Assembly: GCF_000686945.1 (NCBI RefSeq)
Contig: NZ_KK366040.1
Span: forward strand, 207,579-271,578
Length of the DNA stretch: 64,000 nt
Direction: 5' to 3'
DNA from: Selenomonas sp. AE3005
GTDB lineage: Bacteria > Bacillota > Negativicutes > Selenomonadales > Selenomonadaceae
Shown here: positions 43,958 to 52,606 of the stretch, one piece after another
Position numbering within the stretch: the first letter of the stretch is position 1
Layout of the letters: every line of letters starts with the position of its first letter
Notes under the pieces: model-generated
Databases searched by the model: none
What the model saw: the letters and a program-made list of their open reading frames with translations, nothing else
What the model was told of the DNA's origin: nothing
Program-made: the position numbers and the translations under genes

Positions 43958-44434
43958 TCATACGGCGTATTGTAATACTTCGTCGGTGCCGGCAGTTACT
44001 GCGGTGCCGGCGTTACAGGGACAAAGTTCGGAAACCTGGTCAAAATTTACGACGAGGACGGGGGAAATCATATTGATGGAATGCTTTTTCAGCACGTCCA
44101 TGTCAGCTTTGATAACCGGTGTACCGGCGGTAACCCGGTCCCCAGCCTGCTTTAGGGCAGTGAGGCCTTCGCCGTTCAAAATAATGCTGTCCAATCCCAC
44201 ATGTACGAGAATCTGAATGCCTTCGTCCGTGGTAATGGCAAAAGCGTGTTTTGTTTCAAAAAACAGGGAAATAACGCCATCGCAGGGCGCTAGTACAGTG
44301 TCACTTTCCATTTCGATGGCCAGTCCGTCACCAGTAAGTTTTTCGGCAAACACTGGATCAGGAACGGATGCTAGTTCGAGCGTTTTGCCCGAAACAGGGG
44401 CCAGGACTTGGTATGTATTTTTTTCTGCGGTCAT
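43958..44434 (-). CDS. Orphan PTS glucose-family EIIA
   Basis: A 158-aa EIIA of the glucose family. The active-site His78 is in QILVHVGLDS and the partner His63 in TKHAFAITT, equivalent to His90 and His75 of E. coli EIIA-Glc. No EIIB or EIIC accompanies it. Such free-standing proteins serve several permeases or regulate other systems. Promoter and ribosome site (AAAGGTGG) are its own. It faces the sensory operon convergently. Confidence 0.93.
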   Translation of the reverse strand: MTAEKNTYQVLAPVSGKTLELASVPDPVFAEKLTGDGLAIEMESDTVLAPCDGVISLFFETKHAFAITTDEGIQILVHVGLDSIILNGEGLTALKQAGDRVTAGTPVIKADMDVLKKHSINMISPVLVVNFDQVSELCPCNAGTAVTAGTDEVLQYAV

Positions 44435-44551
44435 GATATCAAGCCACCTTTCTGCAGCGATTAGTTTGTCGATAGTTTGCTGGAATTTGAGAATTTTCTA
44501 ACAACATTTATATTTATATTTTACTATGAAAATCCAGGAAGTCAAGAAGTT

Positions 44552-44578
44552 TTAACCGGAGTCAGGGACTCCGGTGTT
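44552..44578 (-). terminator. Terminator of the 365-aa hypothetical gene
   Basis: ACCGGAGTC pairs with GACTCCGGT around a 3-nt loop; on the minus strand TTAAAACTT follows. The stem abuts the stop codon. Confidence 0.65.
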
Positions 44579-45674
44579 ATGGCAGGTTGGGAATGTTTTT
44601 ACTGATAGCCGTATGGCGGATGATATCCTGAACGCGCAGGTCAATGGCCAGCTCCTGCTTGTGCAGGGTTTCTGCCGTGGCAAATTCCTGCGGATTGCCG
44701 GTCTGCAGGCCGCGGATGTAATGCTGCCAGGCCTTGATGCTGGTTTCCGTAGCCTGCTGGCGCTGTCGGGCCAGATACTGGGCGCCGGCAGGGATGGCCA
44801 CGGCGTCCAGCTGGGTCTGTCTTTCCTGCAGGTTGGGAATGATATCGTCTGCGATTAGCGACTGCAGTTTTTGTTTTTGCTGCTTGCTCAGGTAGCCGTT
44901 TTTGGAATGCCCCAGCCGTTTAAAGTGACTTTTTAGGACGGCGAAGGTTTCATTGCTATTGTTGACGATTTCCTTGGTATCAGCTATATAGCTGGCAATG
45001 TCCCGGTTTTGCAGGGGCGAAATCAAATCCAGATAGGCTTTGTAATTTTTGAGGTAAGCTATCTGCCAGTGACCGTCATCAGCTTGTTCCATTACAGCCA
45101 CCAAAGTGAAATCCGTCTGGGTATAATCTTCCCGGATATTCAGTTCGGCGGTGGCGTTTTTGCCGTTATGTTCCACCTTGCCGATGCTGACCAGGGTGGT
45201 ATTGCGTAGCTGGCTGCGTTCCAGGAACCGTTCAAAGTCTATACCCAACTGGCGGCCTTTGAGGATATCCGTACCGTCTGGCAGCAGCCAGCTGCCGGCG
45301 GTGACACGGTTAAGTGCCGTGGTTTCCAGACCAGCCGCCATTTGCGGCTTTATCAGAATGTAGAATTTCTCAAACATGGCCTTGGTTTGCGGCGTCAGTT
45401 CTGAGTCATAGGCGAACAGGTCAACCGTCAAATCATCGTAGGCCCGGGAGGCCAGTAATTCCTGATTTACATAACGGGCAAAGGTTTCGCCGTCATGCTC
45501 GGCAATGGCTGTCTGCAGCTGTGCCAAGGAGTATTCAGGGGTGCGGATGTAAAAAAAGAAATACCAGAGGGCAGAACCAATCATGGCCGCCAGCAGGAAA
45601 ATGACCAGGGACAGGCGGCGGTGTTCTCTTGCCTTGCGCGCCTGCAGCCGCTGTTGCCAAGTATAATCATCCAT
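44577..45674 (-). CDS. Membrane-anchored hypothetical protein (365 aa)
   Basis: A short basic cytoplasmic start (QARKAREHRRLS), one transmembrane helix (about 22-42), then a large extracytoplasmic region. Its first part, YSLAQLQTAIAEHDGETFARYV and onward, looks like the DUF2939/NTF2-like folds of secreted lipoproteins. The C-terminal 130 residues are helical. No catalytic motif seen and function unknown. ATG follows CGGAGAG. Monocistronic, with a terminator at its end. Confidence 0.7.
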   Translation of the reverse strand: MDDYTWQQRLQARKAREHRRLSLVIFLLAAMIGSALWYFFFYIRTPEYSLAQLQTAIAEHDGETFARYVNQELLASRAYDDLTVDLFAYDSELTPQTKAMFEKFYILIKPQMAAGLETTALNRVTAGSWLLPDGTDILKGRQLGIDFERFLERSQLRNTTLVSIGKVEHNGKNATAELNIREDYTQTDFTLVAVMEQADDGHWQIAYLKNYKAYLDLISPLQNRDIASYIADTKEIVNNSNETFAVLKSHFKRLGHSKNGYLSKQQKQKLQSLIADDIIPNLQERQTQLDAVAIPAGAQYLARQRQQATETSIKAWQHYIRGLQTGNPQEFATAETLHKQELAIDLRVQDIIRHTAISKNIPNLP

Positions 45675-45829
45675 TATATTCTCTCCGTTTCTATAAGTAA
45701 ATTCATTATACTATAAGAAGGCAAAGTCAGCAACGCCTGTTCAAGCGGTGGAGGCAAGGAAAGATGGTACAAGCGGCAGCAGATATGATAAGATAAGGTA
45801 ATAGGTATAATAGGAGTTAATTTAGTATA

Positions 45830-46270
45830 ATGAAATGGATAAACCATGAAATAGTAACCGGGGTAATCGTCTATGGGGCTACGCAGGATATGCTGGCGGC
45901 AGCATTTGCCATGGGCGGTGCTATTTTCCCCGATAAGGTGGAGGGACGCCCAGGCGCGTCCTACTGGAGCTGGCGTGCTAAACACAGGGGCTGGTCGCAT
46001 TGGCCGGTAATCTACATTGCCCTGTATGCCATCATGCAATTGGGCTGGCTGCAGGCGCATAATGAAATCGCCGTTTACGGCAGTTATGTCTGTATTGGGG
46101 CATTGCTGCATATCGCGGAAGATGCTGTCTGCGGCAAGGTGCCATGTTTGTTCCCCTGGCAAAAAATAGGGATAAAGCTGTTTAAAGTCGGTTCGGTAAC
46201 AGAGTATTTGTTTTCCATGGCTGTGGTGGTGCTGACATATATCGTCCATACACAGTTTATGCTAAAATAA
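45830..46270 (+). CDS. YdjM-family membrane-bound metal-dependent hydrolase-like protein
   Basis: A 146-aa protein of the DUF457/YdjM family with His/Asp motifs: WINHEIVTG, GAIFPDKVEG, HRGWSHWP and LLHIAEDAVCGKVPC. These alternate with about four hydrophobic helices. The motifs suggest a membrane metal hydrolase, but the substrate is unknown. ATG follows AGGAG with a long spacer. The next gene, fbp, starts 38 bp downstream. Confidence 0.8.
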   Translation: MKWINHEIVTGVIVYGATQDMLAAAFAMGGAIFPDKVEGRPGASYWSWRAKHRGWSHWPVIYIALYAIMQLGWLQAHNEIAVYGSYVCIGALLHIAEDAVCGKVPCLFPWQKIGIKLFKVGSVTEYLFSMAVVVLTYIVHTQFMLK

Positions 46271-46308
46271 AAGTAAATATATATGAATGCGCTGAAAGGG
46301 TGGTCGGT

Positions 46309-48222
46309 ATGGTACGCGGCACAGCGGTCAAAGGGCGGCCTAACAAGGTTATGCGGCTGTTGGCAGAAAAATATCCCACGAAGGAATCGGTATATGAGCA
46401 GCTGATTTATCTGCAGTCCAGGTTATCCCTGCCCAAGGGCATTGAACATTTTATGAGTGATTTGCACGGGGAGTATGCGTCTTTCTTTCACATTCTGAAC
46501 AATTGTTCCGGGGTTATCCGGGAAAAGGTGGATTATGTTTTTGGGGAGCGCCTCAGCGCGGAGGAAAAAGCCGAATTCTGCACTTTGATTTACTACCCTA
46601 AGGAAAAAATCGAGCAGATGGCCAGCAAGCATCAAAATACGCCGGAGTGGTACCGGCGCAATTTATCCCAGCTGCTTGAACTGTCTAAGCTCATGAGTTA
46701 CAAATATCCGGCCTCCAAGGTGAACGGTTTTATCCCCAAGCGCTATGAGGCGGTGATTGTGGAGCTGATGAATACCCGGCCCGAGGCCGACAACGCCCAG
46801 TTTGTGTACCATAAACGGCTGCTGAATACCATTGTGCAGATTGACAGCGGTGCTGATTTCATCGAGGCGTTTACGGTGCTGATTAAGCGGCTGGCGGTCG
46901 ACCGGCTGCATATCGTCGGGGACTTTTTTGACCGGGGCAATCGTCCTGACGCCATTTTGAACCTCTTGATGAAACACCCGTCGGTGGATATTCAGTGGGG
47001 GAATCATGATGTGCTGTGGATGGGGGCAGCTCTGGGGAATGAGGCCTGCATTGCCACGGTGGTGCGCAACAGCCTGCGCTATAATAATACGGACGTATTG
47101 GAACGGGGTTACGGTATCAGCCTGCGGCCGCTGACAACCTTTGCCTCGCGCATTTATCCTGACGCCAATCCCATCAAGGCGGCGGAAAAGGCCATCACCA
47201 TGATGATGTTCAAGCTGGAGGGGCAGCTTATCCGCCAGCACCCGGAATACCAGATGGACAGCCGCCTGCTGCTTGATAAAATCGACTTCCGTTCCTCGCA
47301 TGCAGTCCTCGGTGACGGCAAGCGGTATGAGCTGGAAAGCGCGTATTTCCCCACGCTTGATGAGGCGGCTGCTGACTGCTATGAACTTACGGAAAAAGAG
47401 GCGGCCATCATTGCGGACCTCAAATCGTATTTTGAGGAGAGCACAGTGCTCCGGCGTCATGTGGATTACCTCTACCAAAAGGGCAGCCTTTACACTCGTT
47501 ATAATGGCAACCTGCTTTTTCATGGCTGTGTGCTGCTCAATGATGACGGTTCCCTGCGGACTATTACCTATAAGGACAGGGATTTCCGGGGCAAGGGCTG
47601 GTTTGACTATTGTGACCGTCTGGCCCGTGAGGCTTACCTGCACCATACGGCGGAGGCGGTGGACTTCATGTACTTCCTTTGGTGCGGCCGCCTTTCGCCG
47701 GTATCCGGCCGGGAGTTCAAGACCTTTGAGCGGGCGTATATTCCCGATGAAAGTACCTGGAAGGAACCGGCAGACCCCTATTTCAAGTATGTAAATAATG
47801 AAGATACCTGTGCTATGGTATTGCAGGAATTTGGCCTGGACGCTCAAAAGGGGCATATCATTAACGGCCATGTTCCTGTGAAGGTCAAAAAAGGCGAAAC
47901 ACCGGTCAAGGCCGGGGGCAAGGCCATTATTATTGATGGCGGTTTTTGCAAAGCCTATCATAGCAAGACAGGTATTTCCGGTTATACGCTGATTTCCAAT
48001 TCCCGTGGCCTGCGCCTGCTGCAGCATCAAAAAATTGCTGACGTCCGGGAGGCTTTGCGAGAAAATCACGATATTGAATCCGTGTCGGAGACCGTGGAAC
48101 TGCAAACCTGCCGTACAACGCTTGGCGATACGGACGAGGGCCGGCTGATACAGGACGAGATTACAGATTTATATAATTTGCTGCTGGCATATCAAAATGG
48201 GTTGATAAAACCGCAGGAGTAA
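46309..48222 (+). CDS. fbp: Fructose-1,6-bisphosphatase class III
   Basis: A 637-aa gluconeogenic enzyme of the Firmicute class III type, hydrolysing fructose 1,6-bisphosphate. The phosphoesterase metal motifs are HFMSDLHGEYASF, IVGDFFDRGNRPD and WGNHDVLWMG, with a later INGHVPVK. ATG 46309 is chosen since GAAAGGG is 8 nt upstream; the GTG at 46300 lies inside that box. Full family length. Confidence 0.95.
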   Translation: MVRGTAVKGRPNKVMRLLAEKYPTKESVYEQLIYLQSRLSLPKGIEHFMSDLHGEYASFFHILNNCSGVIREKVDYVFGERLSAEEKAEFCTLIYYPKEKIEQMASKHQNTPEWYRRNLSQLLELSKLMSYKYPASKVNGFIPKRYEAVIVELMNTRPEADNAQFVYHKRLLNTIVQIDSGADFIEAFTVLIKRLAVDRLHIVGDFFDRGNRPDAILNLLMKHPSVDIQWGNHDVLWMGAALGNEACIATVVRNSLRYNNTDVLERGYGISLRPLTTFASRIYPDANPIKAAEKAITMMMFKLEGQLIRQHPEYQMDSRLLLDKIDFRSSHAVLGDGKRYELESAYFPTLDEAAADCYELTEKEAAIIADLKSYFEESTVLRRHVDYLYQKGSLYTRYNGNLLFHGCVLLNDDGSLRTITYKDRDFRGKGWFDYCDRLAREAYLHHTAEAVDFMYFLWCGRLSPVSGREFKTFERAYIPDESTWKEPADPYFKYVNNEDTCAMVLQEFGLDAQKGHIINGHVPVKVKKGETPVKAGGKAIIIDGGFCKAYHSKTGISGYTLISNSRGLRLLQHQKIADVREALRENHDIESVSETVELQTCRTTLGDTDEGRLIQDEITDLYNLLLAYQNGLIKPQE

Positions 48223-48229
48223 ATATACG

Positions 48230-48270
48230 AAAACAGACCGTTGGTGCGTGGAAACCGACGGTCTGTTTTG
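48230..48270 (+). terminator. Terminator of fbp
   Basis: AAACAGACCGT-T-GGT pairs with ACC-G-ACGGTCTGTTT, followed by TTTTG. Confidence 0.8.
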
Positions 48271-48296
48271 CGGTTGTGAGCATAATTTGACTGTAT

Positions 48297-48310
48297 ATGA
48301 CAAATGTCAT
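48297..48310. promoter_or_regulatory. Palindrome ATGACA-AA-TGTCAT upstream of the mannose-family PTS
   Basis: A 6-bp-arm perfect inverted repeat, 54 bp upstream of the likely -10 TATAAT at 48365-48370 (no strong -35). The spacing suggests an activator site; the GACAWWTGTC core recurs at 13163 and 39531. Confidence 0.45.
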
Positions 48311-48455
48311 GTTATTATTTGCTAAGTTGTGACAGAGTTCAGCTGACTTTGACGTAATTTGCTATTATAATTCTTATTGTCAGAAAAAAACAAAGTTTAC
48401 CTCTCTTGTGCCGATTGGAAATAGGCCAGGGGAAATTCCGAAAGGGGAATGAATT

Positions 48456-48947
48456 ATGGAAATCGCATTTTGTCGTATTGATGACCGTCTGATTCATGGT
48501 CAGGTGGCAACGGTATGGACGAAGGTAACGGGCTGCAACCGTATCATGTGCTGCAGCGATGAAGTTGCCAAGGATGAAATGAGAAAGAAGCTCCTGCTGC
48601 AGGTTGCTCCTCCGGGAATCAAGGCGTACGTTGTGCCTGTGGAAAAGGCTTGCGAAGCATACAAGAACCCGAAGTACGAAGCATTCAAGACGCTGTTCCT
48701 GTTCACGAAGCCGGCTGATGTTGTCCGTGCTGTTAAGGGTGGTATTCCCTTCAAGTCCGTAAACCTGGGCGGCATGACTTACAAAGACGGCGATACGCTG
48801 ATTTCCAGCGCTGTAGCTGTAAACCCGGATGATGTCAAAGCTCTGCTTGAACTGCAGGAAATGGGCATCGAAGTAGAAATCCGCAAACTGGCCAGCGAAC
48901 CGAAAGGCGATTTGATGTCGGCTCTGAAGGCTAAAGGTTTGGCTTAA
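48456..48947 (+). CDS. PTS mannose-family EIIB
   Basis: A 163-aa phosphocarrier of the mannose/fructose/sorbose PTS. The phosphorylated His14 is in the opening IDDRLIHGQVATVW, and the rest follows EIIB-Man to the end (LMSALKAKGLA). It is the first gene of an EIIB-EIIC-EIID operon. The usual EIIA domain, often fused in front, is missing both from this protein and from the operon. Codon use is strongly biased to GCT, GTT and GGT, suggesting high expression. ATG follows GAAAGGGGAATGAATT. Confidence 0.92.
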   Translation: MEIAFCRIDDRLIHGQVATVWTKVTGCNRIMCCSDEVAKDEMRKKLLLQVAPPGIKAYVVPVEKACEAYKNPKYEAFKTLFLFTKPADVVRAVKGGIPFKSVNLGGMTYKDGDTLISSAVAVNPDDVKALLELQEMGIEVEIRKLASEPKGDLMSALKAKGLA

Positions 48948-49004
48948 TCATCTTAAAAGAGTTTAGGAATTATATTTACGAATCTCGAAGGGGGATTATT
49001 CATT

Positions 49005-49802
49005 ATGACGAGTGTACAATTTATTCTGCTCATCGTGGTGGCCGCCATCGCTGGTATGGGAAGTGTGCTGGACGAAGCACAGTTCCATCGTCCGCTGGTT
49101 GCCTGCACGCTGGTTGGTCTTGTATTAGGTGATATGACTACTGGTATTATCCTTGGTGGTACGCTGGAAATGCTGGCTCTGGGCTGGATGAACGTCGGTG
49201 CAGCAATGGCGCCGGATGCGGCTCTGGCATCTGTAGTTTCCGCTATCCTCGTAATTGTCGGCCATCAGTCCATCGGCGCTGGTATCGCACTGGCTGTACC
49301 TCTTGCCGCTGCTGGCCAGGTTCTCACCATCTTCGTTCGTACCATTACCGTATTCTTCCAGCATTTAGCTGATAAGTTCGCTCTCGAAGGCAACGCTTTC
49401 GGCATTGAAATGTGCCATATCGGCGGCCTTCTGCTGCAGGGTATCCGCGTAGCTGTTCCGGCTGCTGTCGTTGCTGCTGTTGCTGGTACTGATACTGTTA
49501 ACGCTATGCTGGCATCCATTCCTGAAGTTATCACCCGCGGCCTGCAGGTTTCCGGTGGTTTCATCGTAGTTGTAGGTTATGCAATGGTTATCAACATGAT
49601 GAACGCCAAGTCCCTCATGCCGTACTTCTTCCTCGGTTTCCTCATCGCTGTGTTCACCAACGTCAACCTCATCGGTTTCGGTGCTATCGGTCTTATCGCT
49701 GCTTACTTCCACATCCGTGGCCTGCAGCGTGAACTGAATGGCGCAGCTGCTGGCGGCTCTGGTGACCCGCTCGACAGCATTGACGATTCTGATTTGATGT
49801 AA
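49005..49802 (+). CDS. PTS mannose-family EIIC
   Basis: A 265-aa membrane subunit forming the sugar channel with EIID. The opening QFILLIVVAAIAGMGSVLDEAQ and HRPLVACTLVGLVLGDMTTG are typical of EIIC-Man; about six to seven hydrophobic helices follow. It ends with an acidic tail. It lies 57 bp after EIIB and 15 bp before EIID. The codon use matches its operon partners and not the flanking genes. Confidence 0.93.
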   Translation: MTSVQFILLIVVAAIAGMGSVLDEAQFHRPLVACTLVGLVLGDMTTGIILGGTLEMLALGWMNVGAAMAPDAALASVVSAILVIVGHQSIGAGIALAVPLAAAGQVLTIFVRTITVFFQHLADKFALEGNAFGIEMCHIGGLLLQGIRVAVPAAVVAAVAGTDTVNAMLASIPEVITRGLQVSGGFIVVVGYAMVINMMNAKSLMPYFFLGFLIAVFTNVNLIGFGAIGLIAAYFHIRGLQRELNGAAAGGSGDPLDSIDDSDLM

Positions 49803-49817
49803 GGGGAGGTTCGACTC

Positions 49818-50642
49818 ATGGAAAAACAGCTCACTAAAGGCGATCTCGTATCGATTTTTATCCGTTCCAACTTCCTGCTCGGCTCCTTCAACTTCGAGCG
49901 TATGCAGGCTATCGGTTTCTGCGTGTCCCTGATTCCGGCACTGAAGAAACTTTACAAAGATGATCCTGAAGAATATAAGCGTTCTCTGAAACGTCACCTC
50001 GAATTCTTCAACACTCAGCCGTTCCTGGCAACTCCGATTATGGGTATCATTGCCGCTATGGAAGAAAAGAAGGCTAACGGCGCCGATATCGGTGAGGACA
50101 CTCTCTCCGGCGTTAAGGTAGGTCTTATCGGTCCTCTGGCTGGTGTTGGTGACCCGATTTTCTGGGGTACGCTCCGTCCGGTACTCGCAGCTCTCGGCGC
50201 TGGTGTTGCCCTGACTGGCAGCATCGTTGGCCCGCTGATTTTCTTCATCGCTTTCAACGTAATTCGCCTCCTGACCAACTGGTACGGCGTAATGTACGGT
50301 TATGACAAAGGTACGGAACTCGTTAACGAAGTTGGCGGCAACCGTATGCGTTACCTCACGGAAGGTTCTTCCGTACTCGGTCTGCTCGTAATGGGTGCCC
50401 TCGTTGCTAAATGGACCACGGTCAACATGCCTCTGGTACTGTCCTCCTATACGAACAGCCAGGGTGAGCAGGTTGTTACCACGGTTCAGAGCCTGCTCGA
50501 CAGCCTGATGCCTGGCATCGTGCCCATGCTCATGACTTTCGCCTGCATGTACCTGCTGAAGAAGGGTGTTAATCCGCTGATTATCATCCTGGGCCTCTTC
50601 GCCCTTGGCATTGCTGGCTACGCTGTTGGTCTTTTCGCCTAA
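49818..50642 (+). CDS. PTS mannose-family EIID
   Basis: A 274-aa subunit. The soluble N-terminal part is typical (RSNFLLGSFNFERMQAIGFC, EFFNTQPFLATPIMGI), followed by GLIGPLAGVGDPIFWGTLRP and C-terminal membrane helices. It completes the permease with EIIC. The operon ends at a strong terminator. The source of the EIIA phosphoryl donor is not evident in the window. ATG follows AGGGGAGG. Confidence 0.93.
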   Translation: MEKQLTKGDLVSIFIRSNFLLGSFNFERMQAIGFCVSLIPALKKLYKDDPEEYKRSLKRHLEFFNTQPFLATPIMGIIAAMEEKKANGADIGEDTLSGVKVGLIGPLAGVGDPIFWGTLRPVLAALGAGVALTGSIVGPLIFFIAFNVIRLLTNWYGVMYGYDKGTELVNEVGGNRMRYLTEGSSVLGLLVMGALVAKWTTVNMPLVLSSYTNSQGEQVVTTVQSLLDSLMPGIVPMLMTFACMYLLKKGVNPLIIILGLFALGIAGYAVGLFA

Positions 50643-50689
50643 GATAAGTCCAGTAGTAGTCTACATACACATTCCATTATATCATTCCC

Positions 50690-50725
50690 AAAAGCCCCAC
50701 ACAGTCGATGCTGTGTGGGGCTTTT
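50690..50725. terminator. Bidirectional terminator of the mannose PTS operon
   Basis: AAAAGCCCCACACAG pairs perfectly with CTGTGTGGGGCTTTT, 15 bp, loop TCGATG; it serves the convergent small gene too. Confidence 0.92.
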
Positions 50726-50751
50726 AGGTGTAAAAAGGTATGAAGTTACGT

Positions 50752-51027
50752 TCAAATCCACATATGCCGGAGGCACAGGGCAATGAAACAAACAATGGAT
50801 ATGCCAAAGGTAAAATACTCTACGCATTTGACCGGATAGGCATAGTGCAGCGGTATGTCCAGTACCCGGGGCACATTGCTGGCCAGCAGCGATGACGCTA
50901 TAGATACGTAAAGCAGCACGTTGATAATCGGCAGCGTCAAATGGGTAGAGAAGGCCCTAATCAGGAGGTACACCGCAAAGGCGATGAAGAAATAGGCGAT
51001 TTTGTCGCCGTGCAGTTTCATGTTCAT
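50752..51027 (-). CDS. Small hypothetical membrane protein (91 aa)
   Basis: Three hydrophobic segments (about 11-28, 32-50 and 67-86), separated by short polar loops, predict a compact inner-membrane protein. No family recognised. ATG follows AAGGATGTGATATT. The perfect palindrome GAAACGTTTC (51055-51064), of the LacI/GalR operator type, lies 28 bp upstream of the start codon. Confidence 0.65.
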   Translation of the reverse strand: MNMKLHGDKIAYFFIAFAVYLLIRAFSTHLTLPIINVLLYVSIASSLLASNVPRVLDIPLHYAYPVKCVEYFTFGISIVCFIALCLRHMWI

Positions 51028-51054
51028 AATATCACATCCTTGTAATAACTTGCA

Positions 51055-51064
51055 GAAACGTTTC
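51055..51064. promoter_or_regulatory. GAAACGTTTC palindrome (LacI/GalR-like half sites)
   Basis: A perfect 10-bp palindrome with central CG in the divergent region between the 91-aa membrane protein and the symporter. It could be an operator for a LacI-family regulator, none of which is encoded here. Confidence 0.3.
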
Positions 51065-51191
51065 CGTATATTAGTTGTTTATTTCATTCGTGATGGAGAG
51101 GTGATTTTCCTGCTTGGGCAGGATTTTTATCTGTATACAGCGAAATTTACGTTTGGTAATTATGCTAAGCGTTGAAAGTTACAAATTTAAC

Positions 51192-51219
51192 TTGAAAAAT
51201 AGATAATATATGTTAAAAT
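51192..51219 (+). promoter_or_regulatory. Promoter of the DAACS symporter gene
   Basis: TTGAAA (51192-51197), a 16-bp spacer and TAAAAT (51214-51219); a leader of about 60 nt precedes the ATG. Confidence 0.5.
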
Positions 51220-51285
51220 GTAAAGCATATCTGATTGCTAGGTTTTATATTTATCATTATTTTATGTAGGAAAGAAGGAATTATT

Positions 51286-52596
51286 ATGGCAGATGAAAAC
51301 AAGTCCGTGGCAGAGGCCAGGGAGGCGGCCTTGAAGGCGCATAATCCCGGGGCCACCAGAAAACAGCTGGTGCTGTGGTTCGGCGCCTTGCTTGTCGGCG
51401 GCTTTCTCGGTTTCCTGGAGATAGCACCGCTCAATGAGCTCTTTAACTTTATTGCTACAGTCTTTACCCGGCTCTTCCAGTTTATCGCTGTACCCACCAT
51501 TGCCCTGGCGGTGATTACCACTTTGGCAGCCTTGGGCGGCAAAAAGGAGACAGGGCGGATTTTCGCCCATGCTGTCAGCTACACCTTTTTGACCACGTTT
51601 GCGGCAGCGGCTGTGGGCCTGCTGCTCTACATTGTCGTAGCACCGGGCAACCTGCCGGCGGAAGTCGTGGGCGCTGGTGCCAGCAATGTACCTTTGGATA
51701 AGGTGGGCAAGCTGACTTATTATGACCATATCCTGTCGGTCATTCCCAACAATGTTCTGCAGCCCTTCCTGGCCGGTAATGTGCTGTCGGTAATGCTGAT
51801 TGCGGCGTCTGTTGGCCTGGGGCTGGCTTTTATGCCCAAGACGGAAAACCGCGAAGTGCTGTTAAAGGGCCTGCAGGGCTTGCAGGAATTGCTCTTTACG
51901 CTGATAAGGGCTATCCTCTGGGCTTTGCCGCTTGGTATTCTGGCCTTTGCCGGCCAGCTGTCGGCACAGATTGAGGCCGGCGTAATCGTCGGTGCTTTAA
52001 GCCAGTATGTGCTGGTGGTCATGGGCGGTAATCTCATTCAGATGGTAGTTGTCCTGCCGCTGTTCATGCTGCTGCGCGGCCTTAATCCGCTCACGGTGTT
52101 CCGCAAAATGTCGCCGGCTTTGGCTGTAGCCCTCTTTACCAAGAGCTCGGCCGGTACCCTGCCCGTGACACTGGCGTCGGCGGAAAACAATCTTAAAGTG
52201 AATCCCAAGGTTTCCCGGTTTGTACTGCCGATTTGCACCACTATCAATATGAATGGCTGTGCGGCCTTTATCCTTGTGACGTCTTTGTTTGTCATGCAGA
52301 ATGCCGGATTTGAACTGACGCTGGGGACGATGATTGCCTGGGTATTCATTGCTGTGCTGGCGGCCGTGGGCAATGCCGGCGTGCCGATGGGCTGCTACTT
52401 CCTGACGTTGTCGCTCATGAGTTCTTTGGGAGCGCCCATTGGCCTGATGGGAGTTATCTTGCCAATTTATACTATAATTGATATGATTGAAACAGCGGAA
52501 AATGTTTGGTCCGATGCCAGCGTCTGCGCCATGACTGACCACGACCTGGCAGGCAAGCTGGAGGATTCGCCGGCAGCGGCCAAAGCTGTATCATAA
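51286..52596 (+). CDS. Dicarboxylate/amino acid:cation symporter (DAACS family), second copy
   Basis: A 436-aa symporter with the family core TKSSAGTLPVTLASAENN and TTINMNGCAAFI. Where most members have NMDG this one has NMNG, an Asp-to-Asn change at a cation- or substrate-linked position, also seen in some Ser/Thr-type members. The helix PTIALAVITTLAALGG and the late GNAGVPMGCYFLTLS fit the fold. ATG 51286 follows AGGAAAGAAGG. Probably transports neutral or acidic amino acids. It ends 10 bp before apbE. Confidence 0.87.
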   Translation: MADENKSVAEAREAALKAHNPGATRKQLVLWFGALLVGGFLGFLEIAPLNELFNFIATVFTRLFQFIAVPTIALAVITTLAALGGKKETGRIFAHAVSYTFLTTFAAAAVGLLLYIVVAPGNLPAEVVGAGASNVPLDKVGKLTYYDHILSVIPNNVLQPFLAGNVLSVMLIAASVGLGLAFMPKTENREVLLKGLQGLQELLFTLIRAILWALPLGILAFAGQLSAQIEAGVIVGALSQYVLVVMGGNLIQMVVVLPLFMLLRGLNPLTVFRKMSPALAVALFTKSSAGTLPVTLASAENNLKVNPKVSRFVLPICTTINMNGCAAFILVTSLFVMQNAGFELTLGTMIAWVFIAVLAAVGNAGVPMGCYFLTLSLMSSLGAPIGLMGVILPIYTIIDMIETAENVWSDASVCAMTDHDLAGKLEDSPAAAKAVS

Positions 52597-52606
52597 GGAG
52601 TATAAA

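Noticed and set aside
46663..48105. Long minus-strand open frame opposite fbp
   Set aside because: Antisense to a full-length class III fructose bisphosphatase; composition typical of a shadow frame.
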